From UBA1547 sp035399865 (GTDB lineage Bacteria; Patescibacteriota; Saccharimonadia; Saccharimonadales; Saccharimonadaceae), in the NCBI GenBank assembly GCA_035399865.1, contig DAOPJW010000001.1:138239-202238 (forward strand): a DNA stretch of 64,000 bases. The letters run 5' to 3'. The notes under the pieces are model-generated. The model was not told where the DNA came from, ran no database searches, and saw nothing but the letters and a program-made list of their open reading frames with translations. The number at the start of each line of letters is the position of its first letter. Position 1 is the first letter of the stretch. Made by a program: the position numbers and the translations under genes. Below are positions 1 to 8,597 of this stretch, piece after piece.

Positions 1-2
1 AT

Positions 3-128
3 AAGTATGATAAAATCTTGAGTGCAAAGAACAGAGAAGACTAAAATACATACACGATAGTTAGGCTTTGTGGTGAAAAGGTAGCCTTCATAGAAAAAAT
101 TCATGCTCTTTCAAAAGAGGCCGAATAA
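3..128 (+). pseudogene. 3' end of an upstream reading frame with an in-frame TAA
   Basis: One frame stays protein-like from the window edge to a TAA at 126-128, but is interrupted by an in-frame TAA at 42-44. The second segment reads NTYTIVRLCGEKVAFIEK and continues, with no ATG, GTG or TTG near its beginning. Either a gene ends at 44 and the rest is chance, or a longer gene acquired a nonsense mutation. The upstream sequence is outside the window, so no product can be named. Confidence 0.25.
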
Positions 129-184
129 ACCATTTAGATAAGTAGGGTAGTTAATATTTTCTCCTTTACTTAGGTAAGGTTATA

Positions 185-334
185 ATGTATCAAATACATG
201 TTTTCGAAATAGACAGAAGCAAGAATAAACTTTATATAAGTTGCAGTACAAAAAATATACAACAAGATTTTGATAAATTTAAAAAAAGTTCGCAAAAATA
301 TAACAACCATAATTTTGAATGGCTTAATACATAG
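185..334 (+). CDS. Small 49-aa protein of unknown function
   Basis: The frame opens with ATG at 185 and ends with TAG at 332-334, giving a 49-residue, lysine/asparagine-rich protein beginning MYQIHVFEIDRSKNKLYIS. There is no clear Shine-Dalgarno and no recognised domain, signal peptide or membrane segment. It lies directly upstream of the promoter of the defence-like operon and reads in the same direction, so it could be a small accessory or regulatory protein of that island. The composition is protein-like, but at this length a chance frame cannot be excluded. Confidence 0.35.
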   Translation: MYQIHVFEIDRSKNKLYISCSTKNIQQDFDKFKKSSQKYNNHNFEWLNT

Positions 335-336
335 AG

Positions 337-384
337 ATTATTTGTACCACGTGAGCTATAATGTCAACATATGTCACAAATAAT
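337..384 (+). promoter_or_regulatory. Promoter of the defence operon inside a 9-bp inverted repeat
   Basis: A TATAAT box at 357-362 lies at the centre of a perfect inverted repeat, ATTATTTGT at 337-345 and ACAAATAAT at 376-384. The symmetry brackets the -10 box, as expected of an operator for a dimeric repressor. A start near 369 would exclude the left arm from the RNA, so a DNA-level role is more likely than an RNA hairpin. The regulator is not identified. Confidence 0.5.
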
Positions 385-411
385 TACAAAAACCCCATTG
401 AGTGAATACTT

Positions 412-2616
412 ATGTCGTTACTCGATGTAAATATTAAGGATACTTACAGCAGCGCAAATGCCAACGATATTTTATTTGAATTTTATAATCCAGTAATTGA
501 ACAAGCAGCAAAATATGATCGCATCACGGGGTTCTTCTCTCCAGCCGTTCTTGCTATAGCATCTCGAGGTTTTGCCGGACTAATTAGCACTGGAGGAAAG
601 ATTCGATTAATAACCTCCGTACAGCTTGACGACAGAATATATAAGTCAATTATTGAGAATAACCACACACTAGATGATACATTGTTGGACGGCTTCGATC
701 TTCAAACCATAAAATCAGAACTAGATAGGGACTATCTTTCAGTCTTTGCATGGTTATATCGCACAGGCCAGCTTGAAATGAAAGTTGCAGTTATGAGCAA
801 GGAAAGATCTATGTTGCATCAGAAGATAGGTATTGTTACTGATGCAGATGGAAACTCTATATCGTTTAGCGGCTCTAATAATGAGACTCCTAACGGATGG
901 CAGCATAATATCGAACAGTTTAAAGTGTTTAAAGGCTGGAATCCTTATACTGAATCATTCTATGAAAGTGATAAAGCGGAATTTGATGTTCTTTGGGATA
1001 ATTTATCATCGAAAGCGTCAATTATGAGTTTAGATGACGCTATTAAAAATAAGCTTATACAGATAATAGAAAAAAACAGAAAAGGCGATATTAATACTGT
1101 AGTCAATAGAATACAAAAAAGAGAACATATTAATAGAATTCGTATAAAACCCGCTCGAGGGAATGATGTCGTATTTCAAACCGACAATAAAGAAATAATT
1201 GAACAGCCATCATTAAAGCATCAAGACAAGAATACTAAAGACACTCGCAGTTTATTTGATTATCAAAAGCATGCTATTCAGCATTGGTTTTCAAATCAGT
1301 GTATTTCTATTTTTGAAATGGCAACAGGAACCGGAAAAACATATACAACAATAAATGCCTTGAAAGAGTTCGGTGAAAAAAATGGATATTTACGCGGAAT
1401 TGTTGTTGTTCCGCTAACTACATTAACAATGCAATGGCAGAATGATATACAAAAAATATTGCCAGATTATAGGATCATCAATACGTCAGTTGATAATAAT
1501 TGGAGGCAAGTCCTACATTCACTATCAATGTCTAAGTTGCTAAATGGGAAGCCTGAGAATTTTATAATCATTACTTCATATAAAATGTTTCCCACCGAGA
1601 GCTTTCTGGATGCGGTCTCAAAAGTTGCTGACGACTATATACTTATTGCTGATGAAATGCATAACCTAGTTACTGATAGGTGTATTGACGCAGTTCAGAA
1701 AGATAGTTTTAAGTTTAAGCTAGGGCTAAGTGCTACACCTACTCGACTATGGAAGCCGGAAGAAAGCGCATTTATCAGCAAGGTCTTTGGGGATAACAGT
1801 TTTTCATATGATCTCAAAGACGCTATTAATGCAAAGTTTTTAGTGCCTTTCAACTACCATCCTGTTTTTACGTATATGGATTCTGAAGAATATGAGCAAT
1901 ATGTTGAATTAAGTAAAGCGATTGCACAACTTTACGCAGCATCAAACGGCACCGGCGATAACAATTTTCTTAATAAAAAACTTATTGCTAGGTCTAGACT
2001 GAAAAAAAATACCAGTAGTAAAATACCTGAACTTTCAAAGCTAATAAAGAATCTTAATTCATCTAACAATCTTCATCATGCTTTGATTTATGTTGACAAC
2101 GAAGACTTTCTAAGCGAATTACAAAAAATGCTTTCAGAGAACAATATCATAACAACGAAGTTTGTGGGCAATACCCCACTAGACGATAGGGTTAGAATTA
2201 TAAAGAATCTTCGCAACAAGACAATTAAAGCTATTGTTGCGATCAAATGTCTAGACGAAGGTGTCGACATACCTTCAGCTCAATCAGCTTTTTTCCTGTC
2301 GAACAACACCGACCCACGAGAATATGTTCAGCGTTTAGGTCGAGTACTACGAAGAGATGACGAAGGCGATAAGTCAAGCGCCGATATATACGATTTCATA
2401 GTTCTACCACCAAAAAGTGTTGAATTTGATAGTGAATCAGATAGGAAAATTGCTCGGAATTTAATCAGAAATGAATTACGACGATCTGCCTTTTTCCAAG
2501 AATTAGCAATGAACGGTGATGAAGCTAAGCAGCTAATTGAAAACCGGGTTGATGATTATGGATTCGTATTTGACGATAAAGATTTGGTGTATAATAACAG
2601 CGAAGAGGACTTATAG
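412..2616 (+). CDS. PLD nuclease-superfamily 2 helicase fusion, defence-type
   Basis: The 734-aa protein has an N-terminal phospholipase-D-like domain and a superfamily 2 DNA helicase domain. In the PLD part, H136-Q-K138 followed by a SGSNNET segment forms an HKD-like active site. The helicase has Walker A ATGTGKT at 304-310, a DEMH Walker B near 414-417, an SATPT motif III and the QRLGRVLRR motif VI around 641-649. The family can translocate on and cleave foreign DNA. It is the first gene of an operon with a 60-aa protein, a DndD-like ATPase and a small Dnd-associated-like protein, with gaps of a few bases or overlaps. This context suggests restriction of invading DNA. Domain calls are secure; the defence role is inferred. 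Confidence 0.85.
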   Translation: MSLLDVNIKDTYSSANANDILFEFYNPVIEQAAKYDRITGFFSPAVLAIASRGFAGLISTGGKIRLITSVQLDDRIYKSIIENNHTLDDTLLDGFDLQTIKSELDRDYLSVFAWLYRTGQLEMKVAVMSKERSMLHQKIGIVTDADGNSISFSGSNNETPNGWQHNIEQFKVFKGWNPYTESFYESDKAEFDVLWDNLSSKASIMSLDDAIKNKLIQIIEKNRKGDINTVVNRIQKREHINRIRIKPARGNDVVFQTDNKEIIEQPSLKHQDKNTKDTRSLFDYQKHAIQHWFSNQCISIFEMATGTGKTYTTINALKEFGEKNGYLRGIVVVPLTTLTMQWQNDIQKILPDYRIINTSVDNNWRQVLHSLSMSKLLNGKPENFIIITSYKMFPTESFLDAVSKVADDYILIADEMHNLVTDRCIDAVQKDSFKFKLGLSATPTRLWKPEESAFISKVFGDNSFSYDLKDAINAKFLVPFNYHPVFTYMDSEEYEQYVELSKAIAQLYAASNGTGDNNFLNKKLIARSRLKKNTSSKIPELSKLIKNLNSSNNLHHALIYVDNEDFLSELQKMLSENNIITTKFVGNTPLDDRVRIIKNLRNKTIKAIVAIKCLDEGVDIPSAQSAFFLSNNTDPREYVQRLGRVLRRDDEGDKSSADIYDFIVLPPKSVEFDSESDRKIARNLIRNELRRSAFFQELAMNGDEAKQLIENRVDDYGFVFDDKDLVYNNSEEDL

Positions 2617-2620
2617 ATAG

Positions 2621-2803
2621 ATGGATAATTTATTGAATGAGGACATGTCTGCGGCAATTGATAATCTTGGCGTTTCTTTACATGATAAAGAATTGATAAC
2701 AAGTATTCTATTTGAAGAGCGAAGTAATAAGGAACGCGACTGGGAAGACGACGCGGTAAAGTATATCGTTAATATGCTGGAGAGCCTAGAGGTTCAACAA
2801 TGA
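2621..2803 (+). CDS. 60-aa acidic protein in defence operon
   Basis: A small acidic, apparently helical protein (MDNLLNEDMSAAIDNLGVSL at the start) with no recognisable motif. It begins 4 nt after the helicase stop and its end overlaps the start of the SMC-like ATPase by 4 nt (ATGA), so it is translationally coupled inside the operon and very likely real. It could be an adaptor between the helicase and the ATPase, comparable in position to small coupling proteins of other multi-gene defence systems. No function can be named. Confidence 0.7.
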   Translation: MDNLLNEDMSAAIDNLGVSLHDKELITSILFEERSNKERDWEDDAVKYIVNMLESLEVQQ

Positions 2804-4728
2804 TATCATTTGACAGAATATCAATAAGTAATTTCCGGGCATACAAAGATGTTGCTATAGAGTTTGAGTCAAAGAATGGCGTATATTTGATTTCCGGTGA
2901 TAATAATACTGGCAAATCGACATTCTTAAATGCCATCAATTGGTGTCTGTACGGAGACACTCCATTTTACACAGTAGACGACGTAAAGGAAGTTGTCAGC
3001 CTCCACGCCCCAGAGGGCACGATTGCTAGCGTCGAAATATACGCGACGATCAGAGGAACAAAATATAGATTTTTTAGATCAGCTAAAAAGAGTAACTTTC
3101 AAGGAACTTTGTCAGTCGCCACTGAATCAAACGGAAACTGGGCTGAGCAAGATTATAGCTCAAGCCTAGATGCTGTTCGGCGCATACTACCAAAAGACCT
3201 ACGTCACCTATTCTTTTTTAATGGCGAAAATTTGAAAGATATATTTTCAACTAAGCATAATGAAAACGATCTAAAGTCGAGCGTCTACAAAGTTTCAGAA
3301 ATTAATCTAATAGACAAAGCAATCGAACACCTTTCGATCGTGGAGCTTGGTTATTTGCGTGAAATAGCAAAGAAAAATAAATTTGCTGATAAAATTAAGC
3401 AACTTGAAGATAATAAAAATGAGATTGAAAGCAACATTGAAGGTCATACACAGGTAATAACGGAAACTAGACAAAAAATTGATGAAAAAAAGCGAAAAAT
3501 TGATGAATTAGATAAATTGATAAAAGATACGGCTCAAGCAAGGCTTTTGATCGAAAAAAGAGACGATCTCTCTAAGCGAATTAAAGACTTTAAGATAGAA
3601 CTATCCGATCTTGAATTCTCTATGGCAGAAAAACTACAAGAAAACTTTCACAAAGTGCTACTCTATAACGACTTTTCTGTTTATGCAGATAGCTTAGTAA
3701 ATGCAAGCAAAAAAGGTCAAATTCCACCACCTATCGACCCACATGAAACAGCGAAAATTTTAGACTCGGGTGTTTGTATATGTAATCGTCCAATCGGAGA
3801 TACAGAAAGACACTTTATTGAAAATCAACACAAAGAATTTGAACGCTTGGAGGAACTTAGTTTTTTAACAGAAGGAATACCTTCGTTTGATGGAATTAGG
3901 AATGATATCCCCAAGATAAAAAATAATTATACAGATAAAGTTAATGATTATAATCAAAAACAAAATACTAAAGCCCAACTTGAAATTGAGCTCAATTCAG
4001 TAAATACAAGTCTACAGGACATAGATGAGGCCAAGATGCACGATGACCCTCAGCTGCGCAGGTCTAGGATTAATGACAGCATCGAGAAGTTGCAGTTAAG
4101 TCTTGGATTTGATGCTTCAAACAAAGATAAATTAATCATACAACTGAAACAAATAACTGCTGAACTTGAAAGAACCATACAAAAAGATGACACTACGCAA
4201 CGGTTGGATAATTTGCGAAAACGAGCCGAGACATTAAGACAACAACTGTATATATTAAAAGACACCTTAGTAGTTGCAGTACGGGACAAGCTTCAACGAA
4301 GCTTGTGGGAAACTTTTTCAAGTATTCTGCCGAATACTGATTTTACCGAAATTAAACTTAATGAAGACTTCCTCTTGTCAATGCCATCGCGAGATGGGGT
4401 TGTATATAACCCGAATATAGTATCCGTTGGAACAGTAAAAGTGCTAGGATTGTCCTTGGCACATGCTCTGTCAAAAGATATGGGCTATACGGATGTTCCA
4501 TTCCTAATTGATAATCTATACGGAAACATCAAAGAAACTCACTTTGAAGAAATAACTAAAATGGTTACTGCTTTAGCACCAGACAAGCAGATAATTATAA
4601 TGGACTTAAATATAGAAAGCACAGAGGCAGGATTCCCTCCAGAAGTTATTGCAGGCAAGTTTATGTTAGTCCGGAATAGTGATGAGAGCAATACGACCAT
4701 TAGAAAGGTTAACAAAGATGAAATTTAG
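2800..4728 (+). CDS. DndD-like SMC/RecF-type ATPase
   Basis: The 642-aa protein has the architecture of RecF/SMC-family ATPases such as DndD. An N-terminal ATPase half carries Walker A GDNNTGKST at 33-41. Two long charged coiled-coil stretches (about 180-260 and 375-480) flank a hook-like segment with VCICNRP (Cys326 and Cys328), resembling the cysteine hook of DndD and Rad50. The C-terminal half carries a Walker B-like PFLIDNLYG. DndD-type proteins act in DNA phosphorothioation, but no DndA, DndB or DndC partner is present, so modification is unlikely. Here the protein more likely senses or handles DNA ends together with the PLD-helicase. It overlaps its neighbours by 4 and 11 nt. Confidence 0.8.
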   Translation: MISFDRISISNFRAYKDVAIEFESKNGVYLISGDNNTGKSTFLNAINWCLYGDTPFYTVDDVKEVVSLHAPEGTIASVEIYATIRGTKYRFFRSAKKSNFQGTLSVATESNGNWAEQDYSSSLDAVRRILPKDLRHLFFFNGENLKDIFSTKHNENDLKSSVYKVSEINLIDKAIEHLSIVELGYLREIAKKNKFADKIKQLEDNKNEIESNIEGHTQVITETRQKIDEKKRKIDELDKLIKDTAQARLLIEKRDDLSKRIKDFKIELSDLEFSMAEKLQENFHKVLLYNDFSVYADSLVNASKKGQIPPPIDPHETAKILDSGVCICNRPIGDTERHFIENQHKEFERLEELSFLTEGIPSFDGIRNDIPKIKNNYTDKVNDYNQKQNTKAQLEIELNSVNTSLQDIDEAKMHDDPQLRRSRINDSIEKLQLSLGFDASNKDKLIIQLKQITAELERTIQKDDTTQRLDNLRKRAETLRQQLYILKDTLVVAVRDKLQRSLWETFSSILPNTDFTEIKLNEDFLLSMPSRDGVVYNPNIVSVGTVKVLGLSLAHALSKDMGYTDVPFLIDNLYGNIKETHFEEITKMVTALAPDKQIIIMDLNIESTEAGFPPEVIAGKFMLVRNSDESNTTIRKVNKDEI

Positions 4729-5161
4729 TGACAAGAAGTGGCCAGGCATAAGTATTTATGAAGAAGACAGAAATTTAATTCAAAGTATAGCTCAACAAGC
4801 AGGCCCACTAAGAGGTATTGATGCTAAGGACGCTTTGATGATTGCAGCGGCCCTGGCCGCCAAAGCAAAAGCACCAGAAGTTGCACCATCGAAGGACAGA
4901 CGAGTCGACACAATTAGCCCCGGAAATCTTAACACATACACGGAGTACAAACAGTTTATAGCCTTGATATACTACATGACTAATGGCGGAGAAAATCTCA
5001 ACAACATGAATGACCCAAAGGTTTTAACGGAAAACTTCGTGGATTATGCTAGAAGAGGCCTAAAAATGCTAAAAACGAACTATCTTAGTTCAATTGATGG
5101 AGCGAAGAAGTTGGAAGAACAATTTGCTGAGCTTCTAGCAACAGCAACGAAAAAATCGTAA
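4718..5161 (+). CDS. Small Dnd-associated-like protein
   Basis: The 147-aa protein starts at ATG 4718, inside the end of the ATPase gene (11-nt overlap). A longer frame opens at 4679, but the 4718 start gives the usual compact form. It contains a GIDAKDALMIAAALA segment and a later YKQFIALIYYMT helix. This recalls the small proteins found next to DndD-type ATPases (the 'dnd system-associated protein' group), in which a hydrophobic KD-xx-AAAL helix is typical. That resemblance is from memory of the motif style, not from a search. It ends the operon; about 390 bp of non-coding DNA follow. Confidence 0.6.
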   Translation: MKFSDKKWPGISIYEEDRNLIQSIAQQAGPLRGIDAKDALMIAAALAAKAKAPEVAPSKDRRVDTISPGNLNTYTEYKQFIALIYYMTNGGENLNNMNDPKVLTENFVDYARRGLKMLKTNYLSSIDGAKKLEEQFAELLATATKKS

Positions 5162-5553
5162 AAGTAAATCTTGACTATAAATCTCGTATTATATTTACAT
5201 CACATTAGAACAACACAAACACTATACATTTATCTAGGCCTAGACCCGAGCTGTAACAGATTAGTATGTTAATATTGTCTAATTAACTTCAGAAACTTTT
5301 TCATATATAGCTAAACTATAACATACGAATGTACAATTAATGATTTGACAGACAAGATATAAGTGAAATTAAACTTATAGATTCAAAGATCTGGCTTAAA
5401 CGATGAAAGATTATAATATAATGTGCATACTTCGTATATGTTAACTCTTTTGGTTATGACGAGTTTAAGTTTTTTATTAAGAAGCATTTCTCTTAACCTA
5501 GATAATCAAGACTAAACGAGCTATACTTAATACAAATTACTAGGGGAATATTG
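5162..5553 (+). other. Non-coding spacer between defence operon and R-M genes
   Basis: This roughly 390-bp AT-rich spacer contains no convincing frame. It has -10-like boxes such as TATAAT near 5414, and the start region of the methyltransferase follows an AGGGGA Shine-Dalgarno at 5542-5547. No rho-independent terminator, repeat or RNA gene was recognised. Confidence 0.4.
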
Positions 5554-6390
5554 GTGTCTAATAAAAAATTATTGAGGGATGTGAAACAAAAACCCTACTA
5601 TTCAAATAGTGGTGCTATTCTATATAAAGCTGATTGCTTAGACATAATGGCGGTAATTCCCGAAAACTCTATTGATATGATTTTTGCTGATCCGCCATAT
5701 AATCTTTCTAATGGGGGTTTTACGGTTCATGCTGGTAAACGCGTAAGTGTAAATAAAGGTAAATGGGATGAGAGCAAGGGTGTTCAGACGGATTTTGAAT
5801 TTCATATTCGTTGGATCGAAGCCTGCTTTAGGATATTAAAGCCAGAAGGCACACTCTGGGTCAGTGGTACATATCACTCTATTTATCAGTGTGGCTACGC
5901 CATGCAATTGCTTGGATTTAAGATACTAAACGATATTGCTTGGTTTAAACCTAATGCATCGCCAAATCTAAGTGGTCGATATTTTACCGCCAGTCACGAA
6001 ACTCTTATTTGGGCGCGAAAAAGCGAAAAGGCTAAACATATTTTTAATTATCAAGACATGAAGAACGGTAATTGGCACGAAAAAGACATGCTAAAAAAAG
6101 ACGGTAAACAAATGCGCAGCGTTTGGTCCATTCTTACACCTCGTAAAGATGAAAAAACCTTTGGCAAACATCCAACCCAAAAAGCTACCGCGGTACTCGA
6201 TAGGGTTGTACTGTCATCAACTAATCCTGGTGATATAATTTTGGACCCATTCACTGGTAGTTCTACAACTGGCGTTGTTGCTGTGCGTAACAAAAGAGAG
6301 TTTATCGGTATAGATTTAGAGCAAGAATATTTAGACTTATCGATTAAACGTTTTAAGAATATAATAAGTGCAAATCGGGAGACTTCATGA
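5554..6390 (+). CDS. dpnA: DNA adenine methyltransferase, DpnA-like (GATC)
   Basis: The 278-aa protein is a beta-class amino-methyltransferase. The catalytic motif DPPYN (in MIFADPPYNLSNGG) comes near residues 45-55, a target-recognition region follows, and the SAM-binding DPFTGSSTTGV comes last, near 227-237. The sequence around both motifs, including VSVNKGKWDE and GKHPTQK, closely resembles DpnA of the Streptococcus DpnII system, which makes N6-methyladenine in GATC. The GTG at 5554 is preferred over TTG at 5551 because it sits 6 nt from AGGGGA. Its stop overlaps the endonuclease start (ATGA). Only one methyltransferase is present, whereas classical DpnII also has DpnM. Confidence 0.92.
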   Translation: MSNKKLLRDVKQKPYYSNSGAILYKADCLDIMAVIPENSIDMIFADPPYNLSNGGFTVHAGKRVSVNKGKWDESKGVQTDFEFHIRWIEACFRILKPEGTLWVSGTYHSIYQCGYAMQLLGFKILNDIAWFKPNASPNLSGRYFTASHETLIWARKSEKAKHIFNYQDMKNGNWHEKDMLKKDGKQMRSVWSILTPRKDEKTFGKHPTQKATAVLDRVVLSSTNPGDIILDPFTGSSTTGVVAVRNKREFIGIDLEQEYLDLSIKRFKNIISANRETS

Positions 6391-7289
6391 AACGATTAGA
6401 TTATTACAAGCAAAACAACCTAATAACAGACGACGATATTTTTAATCACTTAATAAAAACACTTAGGCCAGGTATTTCCGATTGGGAATATTTTGTTAAC
6501 TGGGATAAAGCCTTTTATAACACGAGGGCGATCGAATCAACTCTCAATGTTATGAATTATTTGCTTGGTAAGGAAAAATTCGATAGTGAATTCCGTTATC
6601 TGGCTCAGAAATATCCTGAAATAATTGCAATGATACCAATCCTTATTGTTCGTAATGGTAATAAATCTAGCGACTACCAAGTAGTGACTGTTAACGGCTC
6701 GAGTATTACCGAAGAAGCATTTAATTTCTCCGGTAAAAACCATTCAGATGAAGATATTAATAAAGCAATTCTATTTATACATAATAGTGGTTTAATTCGT
6801 ATTTTTGAGAATGATGGTGTTAAAAATCTTGTAGATTACGTCTTGGGGGTTGAGGCAGGTCTTAGTAGTAATGGGCGTAAGAATCGTGGCGGTAAAGCAA
6901 TGGAGAATGTTTGCGATGCACTACTCCAGGGTATGAATATTGAATACATTTCGCAAGCTAGTTCTAGCGATATCAAAAATAAATTCGGTTTAGAAATAAA
7001 CGACACGGATGGTAGACGTTTTGATTTCGCACTAAAAGTAAACGACAAACTATACATAATTGAAGTTAATTGTTACTCGAGCGGTGGTTCTAAACTAGAT
7101 AAAACAGCTAGTGACTATCGTGGGCTGCAAGACGATTTACGGAACCAAGCTACCTTTATCTGGCTAACCGATGGCCAAGGCTGGCTAAAAGCAAAGAACC
7201 CTCTACATAAAACATTTGATCATAATGATTATATTTTAAATATTGAAATGGTTAATCGCGGGGCTTTTGTTGAGATACTAAATAGTTAA
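6387..7289 (+). CDS. dpnII: Type II restriction endonuclease, DpnII family
   Basis: The 300-aa protein matches the DpnII/MboI-type endonuclease family that cuts unmethylated GATC. Visible family signatures are WEYFVNWDKAFYN near the start, the GVEAGLSSNGRKNRGGKAMEN block near 152-174, RRFDFALKV plus YIIEVNCYS (the PD-(D/E)xK core, about 208-228), and ITDGQGW-like TDGQGWLKAKN. Length is normal for the family. It is translationally coupled to the methyltransferase by a 4-nt overlap, a standard R-M arrangement. GATC sites are plentiful in the window, so protection must come from the paired methyltransferase. Confidence 0.92.
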   Translation: MKRLDYYKQNNLITDDDIFNHLIKTLRPGISDWEYFVNWDKAFYNTRAIESTLNVMNYLLGKEKFDSEFRYLAQKYPEIIAMIPILIVRNGNKSSDYQVVTVNGSSITEEAFNFSGKNHSDEDINKAILFIHNSGLIRIFENDGVKNLVDYVLGVEAGLSSNGRKNRGGKAMENVCDALLQGMNIEYISQASSSDIKNKFGLEINDTDGRRFDFALKVNDKLYIIEVNCYSSGGSKLDKTASDYRGLQDDLRNQATFIWLTDGQGWLKAKNPLHKTFDHNDYILNIEMVNRGAFVEILNS

Positions 7290-7524
7290 GCAATTTTTTG
7301 CTATTATATCCTTTTGTTTATAGCTATATATTCATCACTAAACAGACAAATAATCCAATTACCTCTGTATGATTATGTAGTAGAATAGTCTACATCTTTG
7401 ACAGATATACAAAAAGCTTATGGCGCGTATATTTGACTTTTCTAAAAATCCTTATGCTATGTATTTATCATAACTGATGTTAAATTTAATTAAATCGATT
7501 AATTGTTTGCGGAGGGTCAAAATA

Positions 7525-8088
7525 ATGACAAAAATTACCTCAGATATCAAAATCGTAGCCTTATTCACGGCGATCGGGTTGTCGCTCTTATTAGCCCCTG
7601 ACGCGTTCGCTGCGTCAGCTGACGTCGCGAAAGTCGAAGACTTCATACGCAACGTCATCAAAGTCATCGCAGGTTTAGCCGGTCTCGTAGCGACCGGCTT
7701 TTTCGTTATCGGCGGCTTTGGCTACATAACCAGTTCTGGCAATCCGGAAGATGAGCGTATGGTACTGCCGCTGTTTAGCCCGTACATCGAGCAAGGTGAA
7801 ATCAGTAATCTGCCGTCGTTCAGTTTCTATGCCAAACTGTCGGCCGTAAATTCGCAAGAGCCATTGTCTGGCATAACGTTGCTACTTAAAGATAATGGCA
7901 GCAAAGCCGTCAAAAACAAGGTTATTAAACATTCACGCAAAGTATTTGCAAAGAAACAAGAGGAAACAAAAACAAAAGAAGAGAAAGATAATACCGAAAC
8001 AAAAAACTTACCAAATTCAATTAAAACTGATCCAAATAAGACAACACCGCCAGACACCATGCTAGAAATTGAATCTATTAATGGCTAG
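7525..8088 (+). CDS. Chimeric conjugation remnant: VirB2-like pilin N-terminus fused to another T4SS C-terminus
   Basis: The first 72 or so residues look like a VirB2/TrbC-type pilin: a signal sequence ending DAFAAS, then a hydrophobic segment with VIAGLAGLVATGFFVIGGFGYITSSGNPED. At that point a normal pilin would have a second membrane helix. Instead the frame continues into VLPLFSPYIEQGEISNLPSFSFYAKLSAV and a Lys/Glu-rich tail, which looks like the C-terminus of a T4SS ATPase or coupling protein. A deletion joining two genes of a conjugation locus explains this. ATG 7525 follows GGAGGGT by 7 nt. The DNA is less AT-rich than its surroundings. Confidence 0.6.
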   Translation: MTKITSDIKIVALFTAIGLSLLLAPDAFAASADVAKVEDFIRNVIKVIAGLAGLVATGFFVIGGFGYITSSGNPEDERMVLPLFSPYIEQGEISNLPSFSFYAKLSAVNSQEPLSGITLLLKDNGSKAVKNKVIKHSRKVFAKKQEETKTKEEKDNTETKNLPNSIKTDPNKTTPPDTMLEIESING

Positions 8089-8095
8089 TTCGAGC

Positions 8096-8596
8096 TTATT
8101 TAGTCTTTTTCGTATCTTTAATATAGTCGCAAAGCACCGCAAGCACCATTAACCGTTGGTACAGACCGGATCGACTTCGTTTTACAAAACTTTTATAACT
8201 TGTTAATCCGACAAATACAACTAATACACCGACTAGGTAGTAATACCAGTTCAACCAGAATATAACTGCCGGTAGTAAAACGATAGGTATGACCCGAGTC
8301 AGTAGCTTTTTCACCAGCGCATCATAATAACGTCGAAATCGCTCGTATGACGATGGCTGTGCAGCATTATGTATTCGCAGATAATCAGCATAAGTCCTGA
8401 ACTCTTTAACCTGTGCCTTGAAATACTTATACGTAGCCTCGTCGTCGGCCGCGTCATACATCGCGTCGAACCCAATACGCGACTTGAAGAGAACGTAGTG
8501 CAAGATAATTAAAATATAATCGACGTTCGGCGATAAGAAAACGACCCCGATTAAAGCACCTGATCCAATTGCTAACCATTCCATAGATTCCATCAT
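8096..8596 (-). CDS. Membrane protein of unknown function (mobile-element debris)
   Basis: The 166-aa protein has an N-terminal hydrophobic segment (about 8-36), a charged soluble middle with many Tyr/Arg/Ala residues, and two further membrane segments near 100-135. No known family was recognised. It starts 1 nt downstream of the PLD pseudogene in the same direction and is convergent with the chimeric T4SS remnant, so it probably belonged to the same lost mobile element. Starts at 8596, 8593 or 8584 are all possible; none has a strong Shine-Dalgarno. Confidence 0.55.
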   Translation of the reverse strand: MMESMEWLAIGSGALIGVVFLSPNVDYILIILHYVLFKSRIGFDAMYDAADDEATYKYFKAQVKEFRTYADYLRIHNAAQPSSYERFRRYYDALVKKLLTRVIPIVLLPAVIFWLNWYYYLVGVLVVFVGLTSYKSFVKRSRSGLYQRLMVLAVLCDYIKDTKKTK

Positions 8597-8597
8597 A

